The notes under the pieces are model-generated. The model made no database searches. It worked only from the letters and a program-made list of their open reading frames with translations, and had not been told where the DNA came from. From assembly GCA_002118135.1 (NCBI GenBank), contig BDIU01000157.1:93173-157172 (forward strand): a stretch of 64,000 nucleotides of DNA, written 5' to 3'. Shown piece by piece: positions 31,501 through 42,380 of the stretch. Numbering within the stretch: position 1 is the stretch's first letter; each line of letters starts with the position of its first letter. Both the position numbers and the translations under genes were made by a program. The stretch is from Trebouxia sp. TZW2008. Its lineage: Eukaryota; Chlorophyta; Trebouxiophyceae; Trebouxiales; Trebouxiaceae.

Positions 31501-33776
31501 CATACAGTCACATGATTGTGCCCCAGCAGCATGCAGCTTGAATGCATGCATGCAGGGACACAAGATGTTTGAGCTGTCACCTGCTCGCATCCAATGCTGT
31601 CATGCAGGCCCACATTGCTTGCAGTGGTTTCAGAGTGCATTGTGTGTTGCAGCACTTGTATCACACGGGCCACACATTCTTGTCTCAAATGGCATCAGTG
31701 CATACACCGTCTGCTTGCAACCTTTGTTTCTTTCTGCAGATTTGGCAGAATGCAGAGAAGCTTGGCTTGTATGGCAAGAACACTGTGCCCACCAGCAATT
31801 ACTACATTGGCGCAGGGGATAGTGGGATGATTTTGACTGGTGGAACAGTGGGAGGCATGGTCATTTCAGGTTAGTGTGTTTAATGCAAGCATGGCATTCA
31901 ATCTGCCTGCAACACCAACATGCTTTTGACACCTGTCGAGTCCTTTGCAATGATTCCTTTGTTGTCAGTTTCAGGAGTCTCCTACATAAGGGAAAGAGGT
32001 GCATGCATGTGCTTTCTGAATCTGCACAAGCTTACGGTATGTGCGCTACATTATTGCACAATGCCACAGAATGAGACATGCATACTGGGACAACGTCTAC
32101 GCCATGGCTTGTGCTGCCAAAGTCAGCATATGCCTGACTTGCATGGAAATTTGCTGTAAAGCAAGTAGTTCACTGCACTACCAGCTACATGTCACAACTG
32201 TACAATGCGCAAAAGGCATTTTGCCCATCATCAAGCATGCTCTGAGTTGATGTGTTTGGTGCAGATGCCATACTGGGTCGGGAGAATGAGTTTGCTGACT
32301 TGTATAGTCCCAGAAGGAGCTTGAGAGGTCCCCGCCTGTTGCCATCCTGGTCCCCAACTTTCTTCAAAAACACCATATCTGTGAGTCAACTATTGTGCAC
32401 AACACGCAATCTTGTCACTGCTGAGTACCACAGTCGACCTGGTGAGCACCATGTCATCATCTTTGACATTGACAATCATCACGTTTGCACCTGTTACCTC
32501 TGTTCATGCGGCATGTCAACGGCCTTGTATGCAGCTGCTTGCTGAAAGCAACCCTTTGGCAACTTGAGTCACCCAAACTGTATGCAAGTCTTACTGACCT
32601 ATTGGAAGAATTCATGCTTTGCTCACTTTGACCGCCTGCATTGGTCCTTGCCCTGTGATTGAGGGCTGCAAGAAAAAGGCTCAGCTACATGCACAGGAGC
32701 ATTGCTGCTGAATGGTGGGTCAGCCATGAGGATGTGTGCTTACCTGCCTGCAAGTATTCAACCAATTTGGATGGCCATAAGTCAGTCAATGCGTACACTT
32801 TTTGGTAGGGACCAAACAGGGATTCATTCAGGCAATGTCAGGGGAACAGAAGCAGTGACATGTGCTTAGTTTTGTGTTCAGTTATCAGTGTGCAGTTATG
32901 TGCTGCAGAGTGCTGTTACATTGATTACACCTCAGAAGAGCCCAGACATCAGTGACATACCAGTGGACAGCGGTGCCATTGTCACCAGGGCTGTTAACAA
33001 GGGCTACAAAGAAGCAGTCTACAAGGATCCAAAAGGCAAACTGGAGACTTTCTCTGGGCTTTGTCCACATTTGGGCTGCCAGCTACAGGCAAGTCCCACC
33101 TGCTAAGCACATTGCATATTTCTTTGAAGCTCACACACTTCTGTCTGTTAGGCATATCTCCAATGTACAGCTCCGAACTGCCTGTCAACATCGTCATTTG
33201 AGTCTGCAAGCTCAGCATACCAGGGCCCCAAAGGCAAAGTTCAGATATTCTCTGGACTTTGTCCCCATTTGGGCTGCCAGCTACAGGCAACAGCTAAATG
33301 CAAGGCATATGTCAGCCTGCGTTGAGCCTACATCTGTCTTTATTGCTATTGATGAGCTCTATCACTGCAAGATTGTAGCAAGCAAGCAGCTGCAGCACAT
33401 TGCACTTTAGTGTGAAGCTGTGCACGATCGGCGTGTCTAAGCACCTGTTTTGCTCGTTTAAGTTGTGCGTAAACAGGTGCGATGATGTTGTGCACAGCAA
33501 ATGTGTTGCCAGCTATCCAAGGATGACATGTTGTGTCTAGAGATATTGGAGATAGCTGCAAGTCGCAGCAACTGACTTCAGGGTGTACTTGAATTATGCC
33601 CCTGTCAAAGCATCAAAACATGCGGTTGACAGACAGTCTTGATGCTGCTGCAGTGGAACCCCATTGAGAAGGAGTGGGATTGCCCCTGCCATGGGTCATG
33701 CTTCGACAAGAAGGGCAAGCAGCTCTCAGGCCCAGCCACTACTGACATGCGTCCCCCTCAGATTGTCACAGATTAG
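28512..33776 (+). CDS. FAD-dependent oxidoreductase with C-terminal Rieske [2Fe-2S] domain
   Basis: Ten exons (28512-28881, 29020-29324, 29560-29871, 30141-30253, 30826-31011, 31395-31461, 31740-31869, 32265-32380, 32909-33088, 33654-33776) join in phase to 633 codons. The first ~95 residues are Arg/Ser/Pro-rich, fitting organelle targeting. The DAO-type FAD fold starts at DVCVVGAGIVGLTTAYNL (GxGxxG) and continues with VLEARVVGGGQSGRDTGEIS; GAGDSGMILTGGTVGGMVIS is the C-terminal FAD loop. The Rieske half binds its cluster through CPHLGC in exon 9 and CPCHGSCFD in exon 10. The combination resembles bacterial and plastid FAD/Rieske proteins of uncertain substrate; an amine or other small donor is possible. 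The intron between the two Rieske half-sites uses a GC donor. Exons 5 and 9 have tandem extra copies. Confidence 0.92.
30692..30768 (+). pseudogene. Decoy copy of exon 5 of the FAD/Rieske gene
   Basis: After GTGCAG it reads ATATGCCATCACGGTGAGTG and encodes KKSVRKGIYFDTAE, matching exon 5 (30826 onward) for about 77 bases. It then diverges and meets a stop, without a matching donor. An internal GTGAGT could act as a donor after only 11 nt. Confidence 0.75.
33224..33286 (+). pseudogene. 63-nt copy of the Rieske CPHLGC exon end, splice-competent
   Basis: Inside the intron between the two Rieske half-sites, a segment preceded by ACCAG encodes GPKGKVQIFSGLCPHLGCQL plus Gln in exactly 21 codons and ends CTACAG|GCAACA, a GC-type donor site as in exon 9. 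It fits phase 0 on both sides, so inclusion would give a protein with two copies of the first cluster half-motif. Whether it is used is unknown. Confidence 0.65.
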
Positions 33777-34440
33777 CTGTGCGTCGTATTCGCATTGTGA
33801 ACCGAGTGTGCTGATGCAACTCAGAATATGCAGTTGTTTGATGATGTAGTTGACCTTGAAGTGTGTATTTGATACCCAGGGGTCGTGCAGAGGCAACAAC
33901 AACAGTAGGCCCGTCTGAATTTGATACGGTCTTTGCCAGAATATTTCGTGCAAGGTATTGAATTTGATACATTGATGAACAACACTGAGGTAACATTTGA
34001 CATTCGGTATTGACCACACCTGCATCAGAGTCAGTGCGCATGTTCAGCCATGACCAGCACCAACACTCTTGACGCAATGTGTGGGCATGATGTCTGAGGC
34101 AGACAGGCAAGCATGTGCATACATCTGTGCCTATTCACAAGCCAGTCGTATGCCTCCTGAAAACAAATTGTCTGACAAATTGACGTATTGACACGGTGAC
34201 AGACGTGTGCGTTCTAGAAACCCTGGATACAGCCCTAGTACAGTGATCAGCGGTGTGTTCAGCTTTGTGCTTTGCGCTGAAGCTTCTTGCCCGAGTCTTC
34301 CGCCGCATGGAGTGCATTCTGTAACGGTCTTCCTAGCCTTGCAGGCCAAGGACCATTGACGGGCGGGTCCCGCTTATACCGCCGATTCCCTTGTCAGCAG
34401 ATCTTAACCTCACTGGTCTTCAGCTCGCAAGCAGTCAGCC

Positions 34441-36335
34441 ATGGCAGAACATTTGGCCTCCATCTTCGGAACTGAGAAGGATCGTGTCAACTGCCCCTTC
34501 TACTTCAAGATCGGGTATGGCTCAGGCTTCGAGTGGTCGCCAGACACTAGTTTATGCAGGGCTAAGCTTTAAGCAGTCGCAAGTGTAGGCTCAGAAAGCT
34601 TCTGCGTGCAGGGCATGCCGGCACGGAGATCGGTGCTCTCGGCTGCATAACAAGCCAACTATCAGTCAGACGCTCTTGCTTCAGAATATGTACCAAAACC
34701 CAGCCCTAAATGCCCCTCCTGGTCCTGATGGTTTGCCTATGCCTATCGATGCACGGCAGAGTCAAGAACACTTTGAGGTGCTGTTTTCTCAACGCCTGTT
34801 GTTCTCCCTGGCTTTCGTGAGCGCCAAAGTCATCACTGATGCACTTGTCAGTGTCTAACTGACTTCGCCCTCTGTGCTCAGGATTTCTATGAAGACATTT
34901 TTGAGGAGCTTGCAAAGTTCGGCGAGATTGAGAACCTGAACGTCTGTGACAATTTGGCAGATCACATGGTTGGCAGTGTATACGTGAAGTTTTCTGATGA
35001 GGAAGGGGCAGCAGCAGCGCTTCAAGGCTTGCAAGGGCGATTTTATGGTGGCAGACCAATCCAAATTGAATTCAGCCCTGTGACAGACTTCCGTGAGGCC
35101 ACATGCAGACAGTATGAGGAGAACACATGTACCAGAGGGGGCTACTGCAACTTCATGCATCTGCGCCCTATCAGCAGGTAAGACTGATGGCATCCTGAGA
35201 ATGATTTGTTAGGTGTCCTGCATCTTCTGCCTTGAGCATCAAGCAGTGCACATCACTTGTCATAAACCTGCGGCGCATATACAACAGAGGTCAGGGGCTA
35301 CTTTGATGCCACCTGAGAAGACATCAAGCACAGTCGATTTGTCATCTGTAGCAACCCTCTCGGGGGTACACAGGCCAGAGATTAGTGCTTTTTTTGCATG
35401 CCCAAGCAGGCTTAAGTTTTGTTACTTCCTGATGCTTGCTGTATTTTCTTCCGCATATTGTGTGATCACAATCCCACAAGCCGCCTGCTGTCCTTGCAAT
35501 GTCAGGTGCTTGCACAGGTCTGCTCTGTGCATGCAGAGATTTGAGAAAGGCGCTGTTTGGGCGATACAAGCGGAAGGAGCGGGTAGATGATGACAGGAGG
35601 GACGACCGTAGGGGAGGTCCCAGGGGTGGCCGGGATGACTACCGGGACCGCAGGCGTGATCGCAGCCCTGGGGACAGGCGTGGCAGGCAAGCTGTGCATG
35701 TGCTTGATCAAAACCTCAATGGCTGTATATGCAGTGTCACTTGGGAGATGTGTAGCTGTTATGCACGGTTTGCTTGCAATCCTGACAGGCACAGCAGGCA
35801 AGCTGCATTTGTCCCTAATGATCTGAGTGTAGGTGGCTGTGTGCTTGACATTTTGCATTGCGTAGGCTCACAGCAGGTGGGCAGGGTCCGCTTGCGGCAG
35901 CGTTCTGTTTGTTGCCTGCCATGGTGGCACAGTTTCCAGTTGTCATGCAGAGACTAGGCTCAGCTCGATCTTTTGACTTAAAGGCATGCCAGCAGCCGAC
36001 TGCCATTGCGCCAGAAGGAAAGGCAGCATGCATCCCCTGGTCTGCAATTGTCTGCTGTTTACCAAACAAGCTCAAAGGCTCAACATCTGACATAACATGA
36101 GCATTTGGGTGCATGCTGGTTCAGGGACTTTGACAGAGGGCCAAGGAGGGGTGGCAGGGAAAGCAGTGCAGAGAGGCGGGCTCGCATTGCTTCCTGGAAT
36201 GCGGAAAGAGAAACTGGACCTCCTGGAGGGGGTGCCCCCAATGGGGGGCTGCCTGGCCCCCCAGCATCTTACAATGGCGGGGCGCCTCCATCGTATGGTG
36301 CTCCTGGCCAATATGGTGCACCCCCTCGGTATTGA
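34441..36335 (+). CDS. U2AF1: U2AF small subunit (U2AF35) splicing factor
   Basis: Five exons (34441-34514, 34612-34777, 34882-35177, 35537-35686, 36125-36335) join in phase to 298 codons. The order is canonical: [20 protein letters not shown], zinc finger 1 ([20 protein letters not shown]), the U2AF homology motif ([51 protein letters not shown]), zinc finger 2 ([19 protein letters not shown]), then an Arg/Asp/Gly-rich tail ([13 protein letters not shown]) and a Gly/Pro-rich end. The protein recognises the AG at 3' splice sites as a heterodimer with U2AF65. The last intron appears to use a GC donor (GGCAG|GCAAGC at 35687). Confidence 0.96.
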
Positions 36336-37536
36336 TGTTGCAGCCAGCTTTGCACAGGTACAGTTGTGCCTTGTACTTTTCCTTGTTGATGGCTTTTGCG
36401 CATGATCGTCATTGTGTGCTGGCAGGTTGTTTGTGCATAAAAGAAGCAGGTGTCAAGTGTATGTATATCTTCCTCTGCTTTTTGTACCTTGTCACAGGTC
36501 ACTCTGGCTGCCACATGAGAAAGGTTTTCTGTACTCTGTGTCCTGCAGCTTCCACTTTATGCAGCTGTGCGCCCGGTGCTTGTCATAAGGCAGAAAGTCT
36601 GGGAGGTTGCAGCATTGCAAGATGCCAGCAGTGCGTGTTTGCACAGAATGCAGGTCAACAGGTTGCTGTAATGCTGAAACAGGTTGATCAGTCCAGATGG
36701 CAGGGTGCATGGCAGGTCATTGCAACAGGGACAGGTGCAACCGCATTAACTCACAAACAGGGACAAGCGCAGGCTTTGCAGTGACAGGTCCCACAGGTCA
36801 CAGGTCGATGATAAACAACAATGGAGCAGATCAGACAGAGTCTCAGCGACATCAGATTATTGGTGTGCAGACCATTGCAGTTTGTAGACATATGCAGAAG
36901 CGGCATGTGAGAGCCTCTGTTGCAGCCTGCAGGACATGTTTGTTGTGTCTGTGTTTGCAGAAGCTGATGCTTTGTCGGCTTGTATGTCTGTAAATTTGCC
37001 ATTGTCTTTGGGGCAGCTGCTGTTATTCTTGCCATCACATGACCGTCAGTGACGTCCCCTGCTGCTGTGTTGCAGCTGCGCACATAGCTTGCAGGCACTT
37101 TGCGCTTGTTTTGAAGTAACTCAAGCAGCAGCAACGCCTGGTTGGACAATGCAGGAACGCCATAAAACAACATGTAAAACAAGAAACCATGCTGGCAGTA
37201 CCAGCATTCAGCCCATGAGCATCCGAATGGCCAACTGCGTATGAGGGCTATTGCACACAGCATCATGGTTGCTGCCAAATCAGGTCATGCATGGGTTGCA
37301 TTGCTTGACCAACGTGCAAGTCATACAATGTTGTTGCACACTTCAGCTTTAAAGCTCTAAGAAATCAAGCAGATCAGCGAGAAAAGAAAGGTGCAAGTCA
37401 GGCATAGCATGCGGCTTCAACTTGGGGTTGGTTCTGGCATTGCATGGAAAACAGTTGTTATGTCCAAAAGCATGAATACACATGATCAGATGACCAAGCA
37501 TGCTTCACATCCTGAAGCTGTGATTGGTGTCAACTA
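36336..37536. other. Intergenic, low-complexity; no gene seen
   Basis: Contains the 3' regions of the converging U2AF35 and Kelch genes. Short CACAGGTC and ACAGGGACA(G/A) words recur near 36710-36810. No supported exon. Confidence 0.45.
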
Positions 37537-39505
37537 CTATACACGTTTCAGCTCATTCCGGTATTGGTTGCTGCGAATGCTCAATGTCTTGTCAGTCAGC
37601 CAAGGGCTCAAGTCAAGCCTCAGGACATGGTTCAGATAGTAATTGGGCATATCACCCTTTGTCTCAGAGCAAAGATGTCCCCCTGTGACATACGCAAAGT
37701 TGCCATGCACAGCAACTTTGTGGTAGTACATGCCATACGGCAGATCTGGCAGTCTCTCCCAGACTTGCTGCTTGGTGTGAGGATCAACCATCATCAGCCA
37801 CGTTTCAGCTGTACATAGCAACAGCGGTGCTCTAGTAGATCCCCCAGCAAAGACTCCAACTGTCACTGCATTGCCAGCCTTTGTGAGATTGCCATGTTTT
37901 GTGTCAGCATGACCATTCCATTGGACAGCTGCTCCTTCCTGAAAGAATCGGGGGGCAGGCCTGTCGTTAAGTGGTCCAGAGACTGCCATTTTGCGCCATT
38001 TGCGCTTCTCGATGTTGAAGTACCAGAGGTCATCAATTAGGTTGTCTTCAACATATTGGCCTCCAAAGACAATGAAGCCGCTCTCATCAGCAGCTGTGAC
38101 TGCAGAGTGGGCATAGATGCTGCCGGGCTTGTCTTTAGCTAAGGTACCCGCCTGCAAACAAGATGGTTCTAGTAGGAAAGCCATGCATTCTTGCCTTTGA
38201 TGTCAAAGGTAATGGCAAGAAGCCCGTGCCTCTAAGGATACAGACAGGCTGCCCTTGCAGGTTGACATCCTCACAGATTTCTGATGTTGAGCGCCTGAGC
38301 ACAATCTGTTGTAGTTGGCATCAAGCTAGGATGGGAATGCGAAGCCATGTCAGTGTGTTCACAACATTTGTTTCTGCATACAGCCTCCCTCCATTGCATT
38401 GTGTTGGTGCGCACAACCTGGGCAGCAAAACACATGCCGTATGCGCTGTCTGCACACCATGGTTGGTGCAAAAGCCACTGCTGAAGCACGCTGAATAGCA
38501 GTGTCAGTTAGCGTGTTGCAGCACAACTTGGGAAAAACAGATCGTAGCAAGTTGTGCATGCAATGTGAGTCGCACCTTTGACAGCTGCGTCCATCTGCGA
38601 TTGCTGAACTTGAAACTCCAGACATCACCACACTCTTTGTCATTGCCCCCAAAGACGACCATTGAGTCCTTGACCACTACTGCTGTATGCAAATATCTTG
38701 CCCCTGGCTTAGGACCCTTTGGCACTATCAGCTCCCATTTGCGGCTTGCAATGTCAAACATGTACAGCTCATCCATGTCATAGCCTGCATTCCAGCAGAA
38801 TGTTGGTTGTGTTCTTAGCATGATGTCTGATTGCATCAAGCAGAAAACTACAGTTCATTGGTGAGATATGCGCCATGTTGTCGGTAGCAAGCCTCACCTA
38901 GTTCGTAGCCTCCATTGCCGTGTTTGCTATAGCCACCATCAGTGCCACCAAACATCCACAGCTGATCGTTGTACACCACTGAACTTGCCCCATACCTGCC
39001 AGAAGGTGCAGGCGGCGTCTTTTTCTTTTTGTACAGTGCAGCTGCCGCAGACTCTGTCACGCCCTCTGCACAACACACAAACAAGATGCGTGCTATGTTG
39101 CTACGTGTATATTGAGACTGCACACTTACAGAGAAGCCTACTGTGTATCTGGTGCATTGCATATGGAACTTGCAGTGACATGCTCCATGTGTCTGATAAC
39201 CATTGAGGTCCTTTGGCCTCAGTGTTGTAGAAGTAACCATGAGTTGTCACTAGTTGGTCCCCTGAGACTCCAACACAATGGCTATACCTGCATCAACCGG
39301 CATGATGGCAGTGTCAATTGTTTCGATTCCCTCACTGAAGTATCAGTGGCAATGCATATCTGAAGTAGTCAGTGCACCTGATGCAGTGTTGATCTTCACT
39401 GCCCCAGATCTCCTTTGTAGCCTTGTAAACAAATTCCCACTGAGCATTTGCTCGTAGGGACAAACAAATCAGCACAAGCACAGGATACAACCAAGTGTAA
39501 GACAT
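37537..39505 (-). CDS. Secreted Kelch-repeat protein, paralogue B
   Basis: Five exons (39378-39505, 39142-39287, 38898-39065, 38576-38784, 37537-38151) join in phase to 421 codons. An N-terminal signal peptide (YPVLVLICLSLRANA) is followed by WEFVYK and Kelch-type blades: GRYGASSVVYNDQLWMFGGT, ARYLHTAVVVKDSMVVFGGN with GDVWSF, and IYAHSAVTAADESGFIVFGG with DDLWYFNI. The last part has HKVAVHGNFAYVTGGHLCSE. No membrane segment other than the signal is evident, so a secreted or luminal beta-propeller is likely; the ligand is unknown. Exons 2 and 4 have exactly the same lengths as in paralogue A, so the two arose by tandem duplication. Confidence 0.88.
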
Positions 39506-39773
39506 CCTGCGCTACGCAGCACGATCTACTGATCAACGTGCATCCATCAGTGATCAACGCATGCACTCAAACGTGGCGACGCTGTCAGCAGTCCCGGATG
39601 TCGTGTACCAAATTTTGCTGCACGAGCCAGGTCACAAAAAGCTTTCTGCGGACGTAATGACGCAAGAGCTTGGCTGCAAGTCAAGTTGATGGGTTGTGAT
39701 GCGCTTCATTCGTCATTTTTGCCATCTGCTTGAAAGCGTCATGCTTGGCCACATGCATATCAAATCTTGATCA

Positions 39774-41658
39774 TCAAAGCCCCTGTTTACTGGCGATATG
39801 CGGAGCCCACCCTGCTGCAGGCTTGTGGTGAATGTCTGACATTGTGTCATCCAACCAAAAGCTCAAGTCTAACCTCAGGACATGGTTTAGATACAAATGT
39901 GGCAAAATTGTATGCTGCTTGACTTCTGAACAGAGGTGTCCTGCAGTGATGTATGCAACTTCCTGGTGTACTGCCACCTGATGATAATGAAAACCATATG
40001 GCAGGTCAGGCAGCTTCTTCCAGATCTGATCATTGGTGTGTGGATCAATCAACAGCAGCCATGTCTGTGTTGAGCACCACAACACAGGCGCCCTGATTGA
40101 TCCCCCAACTATCACTGCAGCTGTGGCTGCTTTTGAAATGCTAGACCTGCCTGCTTTTTGGCCCATCAAGGGTATAGCAGACATGGCGTGAAAGAACCTT
40201 GCTGGCGGATTGGAATGATGCATGACATGGATGGCTAGCTTCTGCCAGGAACGTTTCTTGATGCCAAAGTACCACATGACATCCGAAATCTCTTCATCCA
40301 CATGCCGCCCTCCATGCACAATGAAACCAGACTGATCTGCTGCTGCAATAGCGCAATGTGCATACAGACTGCCAGGTCCTCCTTTTGACAATGCCAAAGC
40401 CTGCAATGCATCAGCAATGTATGTTTTTATGCATGCATCGATGAGGTCCAGCCGTATAAGTTTTTCGTCCTGCAAAGTTGATTATCAGTTTGCTGCATGT
40501 CATGTGTGCATATTCAAGCCTCAGAAACCAGCAGCATGCAAGACAGACCAAGATGTATCTCTGACTTGGATTTGCAAGCGCATTCAGAGATTTGCCTTGT
40601 TGTGTCAGCAAGCAGCTTACATTTGACAGCTTTGTCCAGGCAGTTTTCTTGAAGCTGAAGCTCCACACATCTCCAGCATTCTTGTCAGTGCCGCCAAACA
40701 CCAACATGGCATCTTGCACCACCACAGCGCTGTGCAAGTATCGTGGGGATGGTTGTTTGCCTCTGACATTGATGAAGTCCCATGAGTTCTGGGCAGGATC
40801 GTATCTCCAAATGTCATTCATGTCATCCTCTGCATGCAGCAGCAGCAATCATTGCTTGAAAGCCTGACTGCAAGATATTGCAACCCAAGAAATAATCCTA
40901 GCCGCATAAAAGCAGGCATGGATAGCGGGCTGCAAACAAGTATGTAAGGTGCGACCAATTTTGCCTTTGTGAGTTCATGGCAGTTTTGCATGAGCTGCTT
41001 GCCTGCCTTGAGCTTACTGCTGGACCCATGTCTGGCACCGCCGTCAGTGCCGCCAAATAGCCACAGTTGGTCTTTGTATGCTACTAGTGTGGCTCCATAG
41101 CGGCCACACGGCGCTGATGGCACTTGCTGCTTGCTGTATGCAGCAACCACTTCATCAGTGCCAACTCCACCTGTAACAAACTGGGTACGACCAACCTGTA
41201 TTTGAGCTGATAGACTGAGTGTATCAAGTTGTGCGGTAGGGAAACTCGCCATGCAGTTTGTGCCACGCGTACGGAGGCTGCGGTGACAGAGCCCAGAGGT
41301 CCGATAGCCACCGTGACGCTCTTCCCTTCACGTCATAGAAGAAGCCGTGACTGATCACAACCTGATCGTTGAGGATCGCGGTGCCATGGCTGAACCTGCA
41401 TAGCAGAAATATTTTGCGGCACGCTCATTTCAGTCCTTTGCAATGCGACAACTATGCAGCGGGAACGGAGCAGTGCTTGTGTCGAGGCAGCGTCGGTCAA
41501 CTTGTTGTACAACACCTGACAGGAGGGCCCCGCCTGCCGCCCCACACGTCGCTGCTGGTATTATGGACAATATTCCATTCGCTAGCGGTGACAAACGTTC
41601 CGCAGCACGCTGTCAACACCAGGTGTAGCACACCATACGCAAGCAGTCTCTGCAGCAT
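39774..41658 (-). CDS. Secreted Kelch-repeat protein, paralogue A
   Basis: Five exons (41516-41658, 41250-41395, 41018-41170, 40621-40829, 39774-40400) join in phase to 425 codons. A signal peptide (LLAYGVLHLVLTACCGTFVTA) precedes Kelch blades with FSHGTAILNDQVVISHG, GRYGATLVAYKDQLWLFGGT, PRYLHSAVVVQDAMLVFGGT with GDVWSF, and YAHCAIAAADQSGFIVHGG. The closing part is HQVAVHQEVAYITAGHLCSE and HVLRLDLSFWLDD. The intron after exon 2 would use a GC donor (CATG|GCGAGT) where paralogue B has GT at the same position. Upstream of B and same-strand, 268 bp between stop of A and start of B. Function unknown. Confidence 0.87.
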
Positions 41659-42380
41659 GGTGCAATAGACCACCCCAGACCCTATGAGCCATCAGCTGCT
41701 GCGCAAGGGCTCTGCGTAGTGAGTGCACAGCCCGTCATGCATGTTGCCCAGCTCGGCACAACAGCTTTGCCAGCGTCTGCAACACTGCATAGCATAGCTG
41801 TTGAGCAGTGCACTGCAGGGTGTCTTCAGTTAGTCACTATCTACTGTGGCTCGAAATGCAGCCATTTGCCTTTATTACAAGTATCAAAGGAAGCTATCGC
41901 AAGCAGAGTAATGTGCAGACTTGTGGTACAAGTTACATACTGTACATCATCAGCATGGCAGCAAAGAATATCCTACAACCCAATATCCCCAGCATGTCAT
42001 CGGAAAACTGGTTAAGTCAAAGGGGTCTCAAAAAATGCTTGCCATGATGCTAAGGCACAAATCAGATATCCTAAACAAATAACACTTCACAGACAGCTGC
42101 AAAGGCTGGAGCTCAGTCTTCCCAAAAGGTGTTTGTCTTCCAGCAATTGCTTCATGCGCCTGTGGGCCAGAATTTGGCCGCCAGATGCTGTGCCATGAAC
42201 TCTGGATGATGAGAGTCTGTCTTTGGACCATGTCGTTTTGCTGTCTGCTGTCAGGTACTGATTGCGCATTGCTGTAGCTATCAGCACACAGGACAAAATC
42301 TTGCCGTGGTGCTGACTGTTTTGATTGGCCGACAGACTTTGATGTTGTACATTTCAGCAGCTACGTCAGTGAAAGCCAGT
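41659..42380. other. Intergenic; no gene seen
   Basis: Holds the Kelch A promoter side and the 3' flank of the double cathepsin gene. Both flanking genes are on the minus strand. Confidence 0.45.
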
